Shown: positions 46,996 through 55,974 of the stretch, piece after piece
Layout of the letters: each line of letters starts with the position of its first letter
Numbering within the stretch: position 1 is the first letter of the stretch
Source of the DNA: Myxococcales bacterium
GTDB taxonomy: Bacteria > Myxococcota_A > Polyangia > Polyangiales > Houyiibacteriaceae
DNA length: 64,000 nucleotides
Assembly (NCBI GenBank): GCA_029861865.1
Contig: JAOTYL010000001.1
Span: 320,066-384,065 of the forward strand
Reading direction: 5' to 3'
Program-made: the position numbers and the translations under genes
The notes under the pieces: model-generated
What the model saw: only the letters and a program-made list of their open reading frames with translations
The model's database searches: none
What the model was told of the DNA's origin: nothing

Positions 46996-48608
46996 ATCGT
47001 CTGCTGGTGCTCCTCGGCAACCAGTTGTTTCCAAACGAGCTCATTGAGCAGACCGAGCCGGACGTCGTCTTCATGGCGGAGTCTGACAAGATCTGCCGCC
47101 AGTACAGGGCTCACCAGCACAAGCTCGTCCTTGTCCTTAGCTCCATGCGTTCAAAAGCCGAAGCGCTTCGCGAGGCTGGACACGAAGTGGTCTACACACG
47201 ACTGGAAGATGCGGGAGGCGAGTCCTTCTCGTCGATGCTGTCGCAACACCTCTCGAAGCAATCGTACGAAGAGGTCGCCTGTTTCGAGACTGAATCGCCT
47301 CGCATGGATCAGCGGCTGGAAGCGGTATGTTCCGCGCACGGCCTGAAGCGGGCTCTCCTGCCGAGTCCTATGTTCGTCACGAGCCGTGAAGCATTCGACC
47401 GGTATCGTGAGAGCCATAAGCGGCTCTTCATGGCCGATTTTTATCGTTGGCAGCGAAAGCGGATGGATATCCTGCTCGATGACCAAGGCAAGCCGGTGGG
47501 AGGCCGTTGGAGCTACGCGGACTTTTCGCGTTTTGGGGAAATGCTGCGAATCGTCCCGGACTTGGTCAGGCTTCGTGCCTACAAGAGTCTCTACAATCTA
47601 GTGTCGCACTACATCGAGGACGATGCGCTCCGGCAGGTGTTCAGCTTCCAGCCCTTGCTCATAGGCGGGAACCCCTTCCGAGTGCCAGCGATTTATCTAC
47701 TGATTCACTGGCTGGAACGGAAATGGGGCATCCACTTCGCGCTAGGGGGCACCGCTGCCATCGTGCGAGGATTGACGCGTTTGCTCGAGGAGGTCGGAGT
47801 CGATCTACGGCTCAACGCGCCTGTGGAGCGGATCGAAGTCGTGAACGGCCGGAGCAAGGGCGTGCTGCTCGATGATCAAACGTTCCTCGAAGCGGACATC
47901 ATCGTCTCAAACGCCGACCCGGCGATGGTCTATACGAAGTTGATTCATTCCTCGGCGCGCCGAAAGCATTCTGACGCTTCGGTTGCTCGCAGGCGCTATT
48001 CGATGAGCCTTTTCGTCGGCTACTTCGGTACGAAAAAGACCTATCCAGACGTTGCGCACCACTCGATCTTGCTTGGCCCGCGGTATCGCGAGCTCCTCAC
48101 CGACATCTTCGACCGCAAGAAGCTTGCCGACGATTTCTCGCTTTATCTGCACGCCCCCACGCGCACTGATCCAAGCCTCGCGCCGTCGGGCGGAGAGAGC
48201 TTCTATGTGCTGTCTCCGGTTCCGAATCAGGAAAGCGGTATCGATTGGGAGATTGAAGGCGCACGTTACATGGACCGCATCCTCGATGCCCTCGACAGGC
48301 ATCACCTTCCGGGCCTCCGCGACAACCTGGTCACGCAGTTCCACGTCGATCCGACGTACTTCGAGACCGAGCTTCGTTCGTACCAAGGGGCGGCGTTTGG
48401 TCTGGAGCCCACGTTGCGGCAGTCGGCCTACTTTCGTTTTCACAACATGTCCGAGGACATCGAAGGGCTCTACTTCGTCGGCGCAGGGGTGCATCCAGGC
48501 GCGGGCCTTCCCGGCGTGCTCTCGTCCGCGAAGGTGTTGGAAAGGGTCGTCCCGCAACGCGCGACCGAGGGTCGGTCGGTCTCGGTACCCGAGGCGGTGG
48601 CGGTATGA
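46992..48608 (+). CDS. chimeric protein: photolyase/cryptochrome-related (DPRP) N-terminus fused in frame to C-terminal part of phytoene desaturase CrtI
   Basis: aa 1-~175 MNRLLVLLGNQLFPNELIEQTEPDVVFMAES...LFMADFYRWQRKRMDILLDDQGKPVGGRWSY; aa ~178-538 FSRFGEMLRIVPDLVRLRAYKSLYNLVSHYIEDDALRQVFSFQPLLIGGNPF...GLYFVGAGVHPGAGLPGVLSSAKV; 4-nt overlaps with both neighbours. Confidence 0.82.
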   Translation: MNRLLVLLGNQLFPNELIEQTEPDVVFMAESDKICRQYRAHQHKLVLVLSSMRSKAEALREAGHEVVYTRLEDAGGESFSSMLSQHLSKQSYEEVACFETESPRMDQRLEAVCSAHGLKRALLPSPMFVTSREAFDRYRESHKRLFMADFYRWQRKRMDILLDDQGKPVGGRWSYADFSRFGEMLRIVPDLVRLRAYKSLYNLVSHYIEDDALRQVFSFQPLLIGGNPFRVPAIYLLIHWLERKWGIHFALGGTAAIVRGLTRLLEEVGVDLRLNAPVERIEVVNGRSKGVLLDDQTFLEADIIVSNADPAMVYTKLIHSSARRKHSDASVARRRYSMSLFVGYFGTKKTYPDVAHHSILLGPRYRELLTDIFDRKKLADDFSLYLHAPTRTDPSLAPSGGESFYVLSPVPNQESGIDWEIEGARYMDRILDALDRHHLPGLRDNLVTQFHVDPTYFETELRSYQGAAFGLEPTLRQSAYFRFHNMSEDIEGLYFVGAGVHPGAGLPGVLSSAKVLERVVPQRATEGRSVSVPEAVAV

Positions 48609-49549
48609 TCACGAGGGAGGAGCAGGCACGCCAAGTCGCGCATTGGCAGGTTCTGGCTGTGCGCGCGCGTTCGTTTCGGTGGGCATCGGTCTTTTTGAAC
48701 CGCGCCCAGCGCCGAAGGGTCGCGACTTTGTACGCGTTTTGCCGGACGGTCGACGACCTCGCGGACGCGGAGTGGGTAACGCCGGACGCGCGGGAGGATC
48801 TATCCAAGCTTCAAGCAGCGCTAGAGGCAGAGCCGGACGGTGGGCGGTTGTGGCCCGAGAGGTTTTCCTGGTTTCGCGAGCTTTGTCTCGAGTGCGGCAT
48901 CGATTTCCGCGTCGTCCAAGAGCTGCTCGCGGGGATGGCGTCGGACCTGGGCGTCGTTCGACTCGAGTCCGACCGAGACTTGGTGCGCTACTGTTATCGT
49001 GCCGCGGGGACGGTGGGGCTGATGATGTGCTGCGTGCTCGGAGTCCGCGACCCGCGAGCGTGGCGTCACGCGATCGATCTCGGTATTGCGATGCAGCTGA
49101 CGAACATCGCCCGCGACGTGCTGGAGGACGCCGAGGCGTCGCGGGTATATCTCCCTGGCGAGCGGCTCCGCACATACGGTGTTGCCTCTGAAGATCTGGC
49201 GCGAGGAACAGCCGATCCGCGGGCGGTCAGCTTGGTCGTAGGCGACCTTCTCGAGATGGCGGAGCATTACTACCGGAGTGGCGACGAAGGAATGCGGTTC
49301 TTGTCGTCGCGTGCGCGGTGGGCAGTCCTCGTTGCAAGCCGGTTATATCGAGGCATCGGTCGACGACTGCGGCGCCGATACCAGAGCAATCCAATGGTTG
49401 GCCGCGTCGTCGTTCCGTGGTCCGAAAAAGTGGCTCTAGTCTTGCGCGCGTCCGCAGTGTGGGTGCGGCTCACCTTCCGGTTGCCTCGGACGCGTCGAAC
49501 GCAGCAGCTTCGCGACTACCTCGACGGCCTTCCCTATGCGGGCGGCTGA
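48605..49549 (+). CDS. crtB: phytoene synthase
   Basis: RRRVATLYAFCRTVDDLADAE, YCYRAAGTVGLMMCCVLGV, AMQLTNIARDVLEDAEASRVYLP. Confidence 0.9.
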   Translation: MITREEQARQVAHWQVLAVRARSFRWASVFLNRAQRRRVATLYAFCRTVDDLADAEWVTPDAREDLSKLQAALEAEPDGGRLWPERFSWFRELCLECGIDFRVVQELLAGMASDLGVVRLESDRDLVRYCYRAAGTVGLMMCCVLGVRDPRAWRHAIDLGIAMQLTNIARDVLEDAEASRVYLPGERLRTYGVASEDLARGTADPRAVSLVVGDLLEMAEHYYRSGDEGMRFLSSRARWAVLVASRLYRGIGRRLRRRYQSNPMVGRVVVPWSEKVALVLRASAVWVRLTFRLPRTRRTQQLRDYLDGLPYAGG

Positions 49550-49558
49550 CTGCCATAG

Positions 49559-49577
49559 GGGTTCTCATCAGGAACCC
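49559..49577. terminator. short hairpin between convergent crtB and corA
   Basis: GGGTTC-TCATCAG-GAACCC, overlapping the 3' end of corA. Confidence 0.45.
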
Positions 49578-50518
49578 TTGCCAAGCCACCCTTTCGAACG
49601 GAAGAAAAACACGAGCCCGATCGCCGTGAGCCCCATCACGCCTAGGGCAAACGGATAGCCATAGCGCCACCGGAGCTCCGGCATGTTCCAGGGCGAAACA
49701 TCTACCTCGAAGTTCATCCCGTAAAGCCCAGCGAGAAAACCAAGCGGGATGAAGATCGTCGCAATGATGGTCAGGACCTTCATCACCTCGTTCATCCGCA
49801 TGCTCACGTTCGAGAGGTGAAGCTCCATCAGACTCGAGGCTAGCTCGCGATTGGTGTCGAGCGCCTCGAGGAGCTGCACCGTATGGTCGTGGCAGTCACG
49901 GAGGAAAATGTGGGTGTTGTCCTGTGGGTCACTGGCCTCTACTCGAGCCATGGAGCTCAAGACCTCGCGGGTCGGGGCGACGGCCCGCCTCAGCGCACGC
50001 AAATCGTGACGAATTGCGTGAATCTCCGGGACGACATTTTCTGTCGCATTTGCGAGCACTCGGGTTTCGAGCTCTTCCAACTGGTCACCGTAGTGCTCGA
50101 TTACGGGGTAGAACGTCTCGACGATTGCGTCGAGCACCGAGTAGGCGAGGTAGGCGCTGCCACGTCGACGAACTTGGCCCTTGTTCTTCCTTATTCGATC
50201 GCGCAACGCCTCGAAGCAATCGCCTGGTCTTTCTTGGATGGTGATCAAGAAGCCGTCGCCGACGAACATGCTCACTTGCTCCAGGTCCAGATGCGGAGTC
50301 ATCAACGGCATACGCAGCACGACGAAGTCGGTCTCGCCGTAGTCCTCGAATTTAGGCCTTTGGTGAAGGTTCATCACGTCTTCCAACGCAAGTGCATGCA
50401 GGCCGAAAATCTCACCCATTTGCGAGAAAGTCTCTTGGTCGCCGTGGCCATCGACATTGACCCAAGTGACCTTGGCACTCTCTTCACGAAATGATTTCAG
50501 CTCCGAAACGTGCTTCAC
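49568..50518 (-). CDS. corA: CorA-type magnesium/cobalt transporter (N-terminus likely extends upstream; see findings)
   Basis: VTWVNVDGHGDQETFSQMGEIFGLHALALEDVMNLHQRPKFEDYG; signature LYGMNFEVDVSPWNMPEL. Confidence 0.92.
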   Translation of the reverse strand: MKHVSELKSFREESAKVTWVNVDGHGDQETFSQMGEIFGLHALALEDVMNLHQRPKFEDYGETDFVVLRMPLMTPHLDLEQVSMFVGDGFLITIQERPGDCFEALRDRIRKNKGQVRRRGSAYLAYSVLDAIVETFYPVIEHYGDQLEELETRVLANATENVVPEIHAIRHDLRALRRAVAPTREVLSSMARVEASDPQDNTHIFLRDCHDHTVQLLEALDTNRELASSLMELHLSNVSMRMNEVMKVLTIIATIFIPLGFLAGLYGMNFEVDVSPWNMPELRWRYGYPFALGVMGLTAIGLVFFFRSKGWLGKGS

Positions 50519-50835
50519 CGAATGCTCATCGACGCGATCCGCGTCATAAGTGATGACACGAATGACCGGAGGCGGCTGACCGGTGACGGGTACGATGCTT
50601 CCAGGAGGCAGCCCAAGGGTCTGAGGCCGCCGCTTGCGTAAAGCCGCTCGTCTTCGCCTGTGGTGTGCCTTCTTCGCGATGGGAGCCTCTCCTTGGTCCT
50701 CAATCCCATCTGACGTAGCTGAACTCGGATTGTCAAGATCGCCGCCCGGCTCGATGAGCCAGCGCGAGCCTCACTCTTGGTCGCAGAACTATTTCGACGG
50801 AAGCCGAGCGGGCCCTATACTGCCCGCCGGATGGA

Positions 50836-53800
50836 ATGACCGCCGCCAGACACCGACAGTGGATCTGCATGTTCGTGATGGCGTGGTGCTTGGCCGCTCC
50901 CGCAAACGGTCAACCACGTGGGGCCGATACCGGTGCGAGTACGACGCCCGTTCCGATCGAGTCCAAGGCTGCCGAGGCTCGGGTCATCAAGCAGCTGCGA
51001 CAGCAAACCAAGCAGATTAAGGACCTAATCGACGGACGATTAGATGTGTCCATTGATCCAGCGACGCTCCTGGCGGTCGATCTCAGTGCTTCTCAGGCGG
51101 GCCGAGATCTCGAGCTCTTGCTGCAAGAGCTGGAGCGAGGAGCCGATCAGAGCAGCCGTCGAACGGATCGCAAACGAAATGCTCGTGCTCCAAGAGCTGG
51201 GAACGCGCTCGAACGAGCACGTCTGGCGCTAGTCGAGGCGAGGGCGGCGTTCTTGTCACTGCCGCCCGCGCAGCGCGAGGAGGTTCTCTCCAAGCACGAC
51301 GCTCGGCGCCGAAAAGCCACGGTTGAGGCAGCCTCGCAACGCGCCAGAACCGAGGTGCTTGCCGCGCTGGTGTCGCAAGCTGACCAGCTCGAGGCGTTTC
51401 TACGAGGAGAGCTAGACCCGGCGATCGATCCGCGGCCGCTTCTAGAGATCGACCTCGCAGACCTCGGGGACCTCGCCTCGAGCTCGGTGCGCCGCCAAGG
51501 TTTCTTCGGCCCGGACACGGCTGAGGAGGCGCCTGCCGAGCCTGGAGAAGGTGGCCTGGACGCTCAAATCGACGCCGCAAAACGACGGCGCGATTCATTG
51601 TGGCGTCGGTTTCTCGCGCTCGATGAGGGCGATCGTCGCGCACTCTTCGCCAACCACGTACAGGCTATCGACACCACTTCAGGACCGTTCGCGGAGCAGA
51701 TCGCGGAGGCCGAAGACGCGGCGAAGCAAGCCTCGGAGCAACGCGAGAAGGCGCTCATCGATTCGCAGCTCGCACAAAGTGAAGCGCTTCGCCTCATCGC
51801 CGAACGTCGTGCCCGGCTCTTGCGCTTGAAAGAGGCGCAGGCCCGGTTCGAAGCCGAGCTTGCAAGTCGGCGGGCGCAGACCCAGGCCGCGATGGAATCG
51901 GCGCTCGCTTGGAACCGTCGAGTGCGAGAGCTGCAAGATGCACTCCCCTCCGGAACGGCGAGGGCAAAAGAAGCCGACGGACTCTACAAACTGCTCACTC
52001 AAGATCTCAGCGATGCACGACGCAGCCTGAGTCTGGCGCTCGATGCGGTGACCTCGGAGCCAAGCGGGGTCCCGATGCCGCCTGAGGGTGATCCCGAGTC
52101 GATCCCGGGCGACATCGACGACGGCACGATACGCGAGCTCCGAACCGAGCTGGCAAGCGCGGGGCTCAAGCTGCAAGCTGCCGAGACTGAGCTCACGTGG
52201 GATCGCGCGGCCAGCCTTCGCGATGCCGTCGTCATCATGAACCAATCCCGCCTTCGCCTGTTCGAAATGCTCAGCGAGTCACGCCGCGACAGCGTCGAAG
52301 GCTTTGGGCCCGAGGGCGTCGCGCAGGTCAAGCGCGAACTGAAGCAAATCATTCTCGAATCTCGTTTTCACTTGCTGTCTTTGCCGCGCGAAGCGGCCCG
52401 CCAGTATCACCAGCTGCGATCGGCTCCAGGACCAGCTTTCATGGGCCTGTCTCAACTCGCTCTTCTAATCGTGCTCTTTCGGTGGTGGAGAAAGAGGGCC
52501 GACTTCACGCTCGAGCAAATGCGAAGAAGCTGGCTGCAAAAAAGGCCGCAGACCCAAATGACTCGGGGAGTCTCGACTTTCGCCTGGTACCTGCGCCGAG
52601 TTCGAAAACCGCTCGAATGGTTCGCCTTCTTTGGCTTGTTGGCCTGGTTGATCGGCAAGGCAGGTCAAATTGCCGCGACCAACTATGCTGAGATAATCAT
52701 TCTGTGGCTCCTGGCGGGCGCGTTCGTGGTCGAGTTGATCGACGCAACCGCCAGCCGGCAGGGATTCTCGAGCGAATCTTCCGCCAAGCTCCGCTTTCGC
52801 TCGTTGCGGATGGTCGGGGTGAGCGTGGTCGCGGTCGGGCTGATTTTGTCACTGACCGTGACCACCGTTGGCAAGGGCGCGATCTACGCTTGGGTCATCA
52901 GCACGTTTTGGTTTCTGGCGATTCCGATCTTCCTGGTCCTTGTGTTTTGGTGGAAGGATACGATCTTCGAACGCGCCAAGGGTCGCGAGTCGTCCGGACT
53001 CTTGCGTTGGGTGGCTGCCCGCGAGGGAGGGTTTCTGAAGTACCCGGCCGCGGCGATCGGCGGCGGCTATCTTCTCATCGAAGGCGTAGCCGGTTTTTTC
53101 GTTCGCCGCGTGAGCGAGTTGGCGCCGTTGCGTCGGTTCTTCGCTTATCTGTTTCGGCGCGGTGTGCAAAAGAGCACGGCTGCGACGCCCGCGGAATACG
53201 GGACCGAGCCAATCCCGCCAAAGGCTTACGACGCTCTCGCACCTCGCCCATCGGAAACCCCTGAGTTGGTCACCGGGTACATGTCGGATCGGGTTCACGC
53301 CATGCGCGCGCTCGTTCGGTCCGACAATCACGCGATCGTCGCGGTGGTCGGCGAACGAGGCCTTGGAAAAACGACCTTTCTCAACCGTGTCACGAGTGAC
53401 CTGGAGCCCGGTAGCCTTTGCGCGGTGCAGTGCCAGCCCGGCGGCTTCTCGACGCTGTTGCGCGAATTTGCACGTGCGCTCGAGCTATCTGACTCTGCGA
53501 CCGAAAAAGAGATCCTCGCAACCCTCCGCGAACGCGCGCCGAGCGTCATCTGCATCGATGATGCTCAGAGGCTTGTTCGGCCGCTCATCGGTGGATTGGA
53601 GGACATCGATCACCTCGTCGAGTTCACGCGGCTCGTCAGCCCCCAGACCTCGTGGCTGATCGCGATCGGCATGCCAGCCTGGCAGTACCTCCGTCGAGCC
53701 CGCGGAGACCGCGCCGCGTTCGACCAAGTGATCGAGCTCGACCCTTGGGCAGAAGCACAAATTGCAACCCTCGTCGAGCAGCGCACAACAGCTGCAGGGA

Positions 53801-54258
53801 TCGTCCCCAGTTTCGAACGGCTCGTGGTTCCGCGGCAGGTACAGACATCTCCGGTCTCCGATGAAGAGCGCACCAAGCGAGACTTCTACCGGATTCTCTG
53901 GGACTACTCCAATGGCAATCCGGAGGTTGCGCTCCACTTCTGGAGAGAGTCTCTGTATCGCCGACCCCCGGACGAGACCGTGCACGTTCGACTGTTTGCG
54001 GGACCAACGGCCGGCCAACTCGATGAGCTTCCAAGCACGTTCTACTTCGTGCTTCGCACGATCGTTCAGCTCGAGCTCGCCGTCGAAGAGGACGTGGTCA
54101 CCTGTACTGATCTGAGTCCCGCTGAAGTAGCGGACGCGCTGCGTGCGGCCCGAGTTCAGGGCTACGTCCGAGAGCACGACCAACTTTTCGAGATCGACAT
54201 TCAATGGTATCGCGCGGTGACCAGCATGCTTCGCAGAAAACATCTGCTGCTACTTTGA
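50836..54258 (+). CDS. membrane-anchored P-loop ATPase with N-terminal signal, duplicated coiled-coil periplasmic modules, TM region and C-terminal AAA-like/winged-helix part
   Basis: 1140 aa; signal-like MFVMAWCLAAPANG; TM cluster about aa 530-780; Walker A VVGERGLGKTTFL, Walker B SVICIDDAQRL. Confidence 0.8.
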   Translation: MTAARHRQWICMFVMAWCLAAPANGQPRGADTGASTTPVPIESKAAEARVIKQLRQQTKQIKDLIDGRLDVSIDPATLLAVDLSASQAGRDLELLLQELERGADQSSRRTDRKRNARAPRAGNALERARLALVEARAAFLSLPPAQREEVLSKHDARRRKATVEAASQRARTEVLAALVSQADQLEAFLRGELDPAIDPRPLLEIDLADLGDLASSSVRRQGFFGPDTAEEAPAEPGEGGLDAQIDAAKRRRDSLWRRFLALDEGDRRALFANHVQAIDTTSGPFAEQIAEAEDAAKQASEQREKALIDSQLAQSEALRLIAERRARLLRLKEAQARFEAELASRRAQTQAAMESALAWNRRVRELQDALPSGTARAKEADGLYKLLTQDLSDARRSLSLALDAVTSEPSGVPMPPEGDPESIPGDIDDGTIRELRTELASAGLKLQAAETELTWDRAASLRDAVVIMNQSRLRLFEMLSESRRDSVEGFGPEGVAQVKRELKQIILESRFHLLSLPREAARQYHQLRSAPGPAFMGLSQLALLIVLFRWWRKRADFTLEQMRRSWLQKRPQTQMTRGVSTFAWYLRRVRKPLEWFAFFGLLAWLIGKAGQIAATNYAEIIILWLLAGAFVVELIDATASRQGFSSESSAKLRFRSLRMVGVSVVAVGLILSLTVTTVGKGAIYAWVISTFWFLAIPIFLVLVFWWKDTIFERAKGRESSGLLRWVAAREGGFLKYPAAAIGGGYLLIEGVAGFFVRRVSELAPLRRFFAYLFRRGVQKSTAATPAEYGTEPIPPKAYDALAPRPSETPELVTGYMSDRVHAMRALVRSDNHAIVAVVGERGLGKTTFLNRVTSDLEPGSLCAVQCQPGGFSTLLREFARALELSDSATEKEILATLRERAPSVICIDDAQRLVRPLIGGLEDIDHLVEFTRLVSPQTSWLIAIGMPAWQYLRRARGDRAAFDQVIELDPWAEAQIATLVEQRTTAAGIVPSFERLVVPRQVQTSPVSDEERTKRDFYRILWDYSNGNPEVALHFWRESLYRRPPDETVHVRLFAGPTAGQLDELPSTFYFVLRTIVQLELAVEEDVVTCTDLSPAEVADALRAARVQGYVREHDQLFEIDIQWYRAVTSMLRRKHLLLL

Positions 54259-54268
54259 GGCGTTTGAT

Positions 54269-55198
54269 ATGAAAACACGAAAAACGACCATTCTGATCGC
54301 GGTTCTCCTCGGCCAATGGCTCGTGCCCGCGCTGGTTCTCGCGCAGGATGCGACGACCGACGAAGAAGTGGTTTCGTATATCAAACAATCGATTCGCTGG
54401 GGCGGCGTGGTCACTTCGCTTTTCGTCATCCTCGGCGTATGGATAGCGCTTCGGTTCTTCAACAACTTCGTAGATAATCTCGGCAATCAGTTTACGGCTC
54501 GCCGAATGCTCTTTCAGAGAATCGGAACGGTTGTCCAATTCTTCGTTTACATCATCACCATCGTCACCGTCGTCGCGCTGAGCATTCGAATCGACAACAA
54601 GGTGCTTGCTCTACTCGGCGGCACTGCAGCCGTCGCGATCGGCTTTGCTGTTCGCGATCTCGTCGCTTCCTTCATCGCAGGCGTCATGATCATGATCGAT
54701 CAACCCTTCCAGGTTGGAGACCGCGTCGCTTTTGGAGGAGAATACGGGGACATCACCGCAATCGGGCTGCGTTCCGTGCGCCTGCAAACCTTGGATGACA
54801 ACACCGTAACGATCCCCAACAACAAGTTCCTGACCGACATCACATCGTGCGGAAACTACGGCGCCCTCGACATGCAAGTCGTCATGGACTTCTACATCGG
54901 TGTCGATCAAGACATCATGAGAGCGCGTGATATCGTCACCGAGGCCGGGCTGACCAGTCGCTACGTGCATCTTCCCAAGCCCGTAGTCGTACTGGTGAAC
55001 CAAGTCATGCAGGATAACTACATTGCAGTGCGGCTCCGACTCAAGGCTTACGTTCTCGATACCCAATACGAAAACGCTTTCGAGACCGACGTCCATCTCA
55101 GGGTCATGCATGCCTTCGAGAGCTATGCCATCGGTCCACCCGCCATCCTTCACCGCACGGTCCCCGCGGGCGGCGCTTCAATGCCGCAGCCGGCATGA
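54269..55198 (+). CDS. MscS family mechanosensitive ion channel
   Basis: LLGGTAAVAIGFAVRDLVASFIAGVMIMIDQPFQVGDRVAFGGEYGDITAIGLRSVRLQTLDDNTVTIPNNKFLTD. Confidence 0.93.
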   Translation: MKTRKTTILIAVLLGQWLVPALVLAQDATTDEEVVSYIKQSIRWGGVVTSLFVILGVWIALRFFNNFVDNLGNQFTARRMLFQRIGTVVQFFVYIITIVTVVALSIRIDNKVLALLGGTAAVAIGFAVRDLVASFIAGVMIMIDQPFQVGDRVAFGGEYGDITAIGLRSVRLQTLDDNTVTIPNNKFLTDITSCGNYGALDMQVVMDFYIGVDQDIMRARDIVTEAGLTSRYVHLPKPVVVLVNQVMQDNYIAVRLRLKAYVLDTQYENAFETDVHLRVMHAFESYAIGPPAILHRTVPAGGASMPQPA

Positions 55199-55974
55199 TG
55201 GTGTCCGCGGCGCGCAAGCCTTCCAGCGCCGTTCGACGACACAGGTCGAGACCATCGTTGTTGGTTGCGGCCTTCGCTTGCGCAATGACGCTTCCGAACG
55301 GGGCGGAGGCAACCGAGCAGGGCCCTGCGGTCTGGATAACGACGGCTGTTCGGGTGCCCTTCGCGGACCGATATGCCTTCCGCTTGATCACCCAGCCGAG
55401 GTTCATCGACAACGTCGCGAAGTTTCGGATTCTTCTGGTGCGACCTTGGTTCGAAGTCGCGATCCCAAAGGGCTTCAGCGTCGGCCTCGGCTACGATGCT
55501 CTGATCTTCTTTCAACCGATCTCACGGACGGAGCATCGAATATGGGAGCAGCTCTCGCATCGTCACGCCTGGGAGCATTTTCGGTTGGACTCTCGATTTC
55601 GCCTCGAGCAGCGCTTTTTCAGCGATGAGAGCTCCGTCTCGGTTCGAGGCCGTTTTCTGTTGGGGGCGGCGGTCCCCTTGGTGGCTGCGATCGATCTCGT
55701 GGTGAACAACGAGTTCTTCGTCAACTTCAATGAAGTCCCCATCGTCGGTGAGAAGGGGTACCACGAGAATCGCTTGTTTGGCGGCTTCAGTCGACGCTTC
55801 GGGCCCTGGGTTCAGGTCTCGGTAGGCTACCAAATGCAATGGTTAGACCCCGCGGGCACAAACCTCATCAACCATACGGTCATGCTGGGCGCAGCCTTCG
55901 ATACGCCCGCGATCAAGCGGCGATCGCAGAGGACGGCGACCACCGCTGGATTGCGCACGCCACCAAACTTCTAG
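55195..55974 (+). CDS. DUF2490-like outer-membrane protein
   Basis: ATGA overlap with mscS-like gene; VWITTAVRVPFADRYAFRLITQPRFIDN...RPWFEVAIPKGFSVGLGYDAL...RIWEQLSHRHAWEHFRLDSRFRLEQRF. Confidence 0.72.
   Translation: MMVSAARKPSSAVRRHRSRPSLLVAAFACAMTLPNGAEATEQGPAVWITTAVRVPFADRYAFRLITQPRFIDNVAKFRILLVRPWFEVAIPKGFSVGLGYDALIFFQPISRTEHRIWEQLSHRHAWEHFRLDSRFRLEQRFFSDESSVSVRGRFLLGAAVPLVAAIDLVVNNEFFVNFNEVPIVGEKGYHENRLFGGFSRRFGPWVQVSVGYQMQWLDPAGTNLINHTVMLGAAFDTPAIKRRSQRTATTAGLRTPPNF

Noticed and set aside
48052-49191. 379-aa ORF on + strand overlapping crtI-like and crtB
   Set aside because: Alternative frame of two recognisable genes; low-complexity Arg/Ser/Ala composition
50793-50827. TTCGAC-N17-TATACT promoter with GCGGGC/GCCCGC hairpin before the ATPase gene
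   Set aside because: Would give an almost leaderless transcript and the consensus match is weak; not claimed without TSS data
53300-54258. ATPase domain as part of a STAND/AAA defence system
   Set aside because: No nuclease, TIR, protease effector or other defence genes nearby; neighbours are MscS and an outer-membrane protein, so an envelope role is more likely
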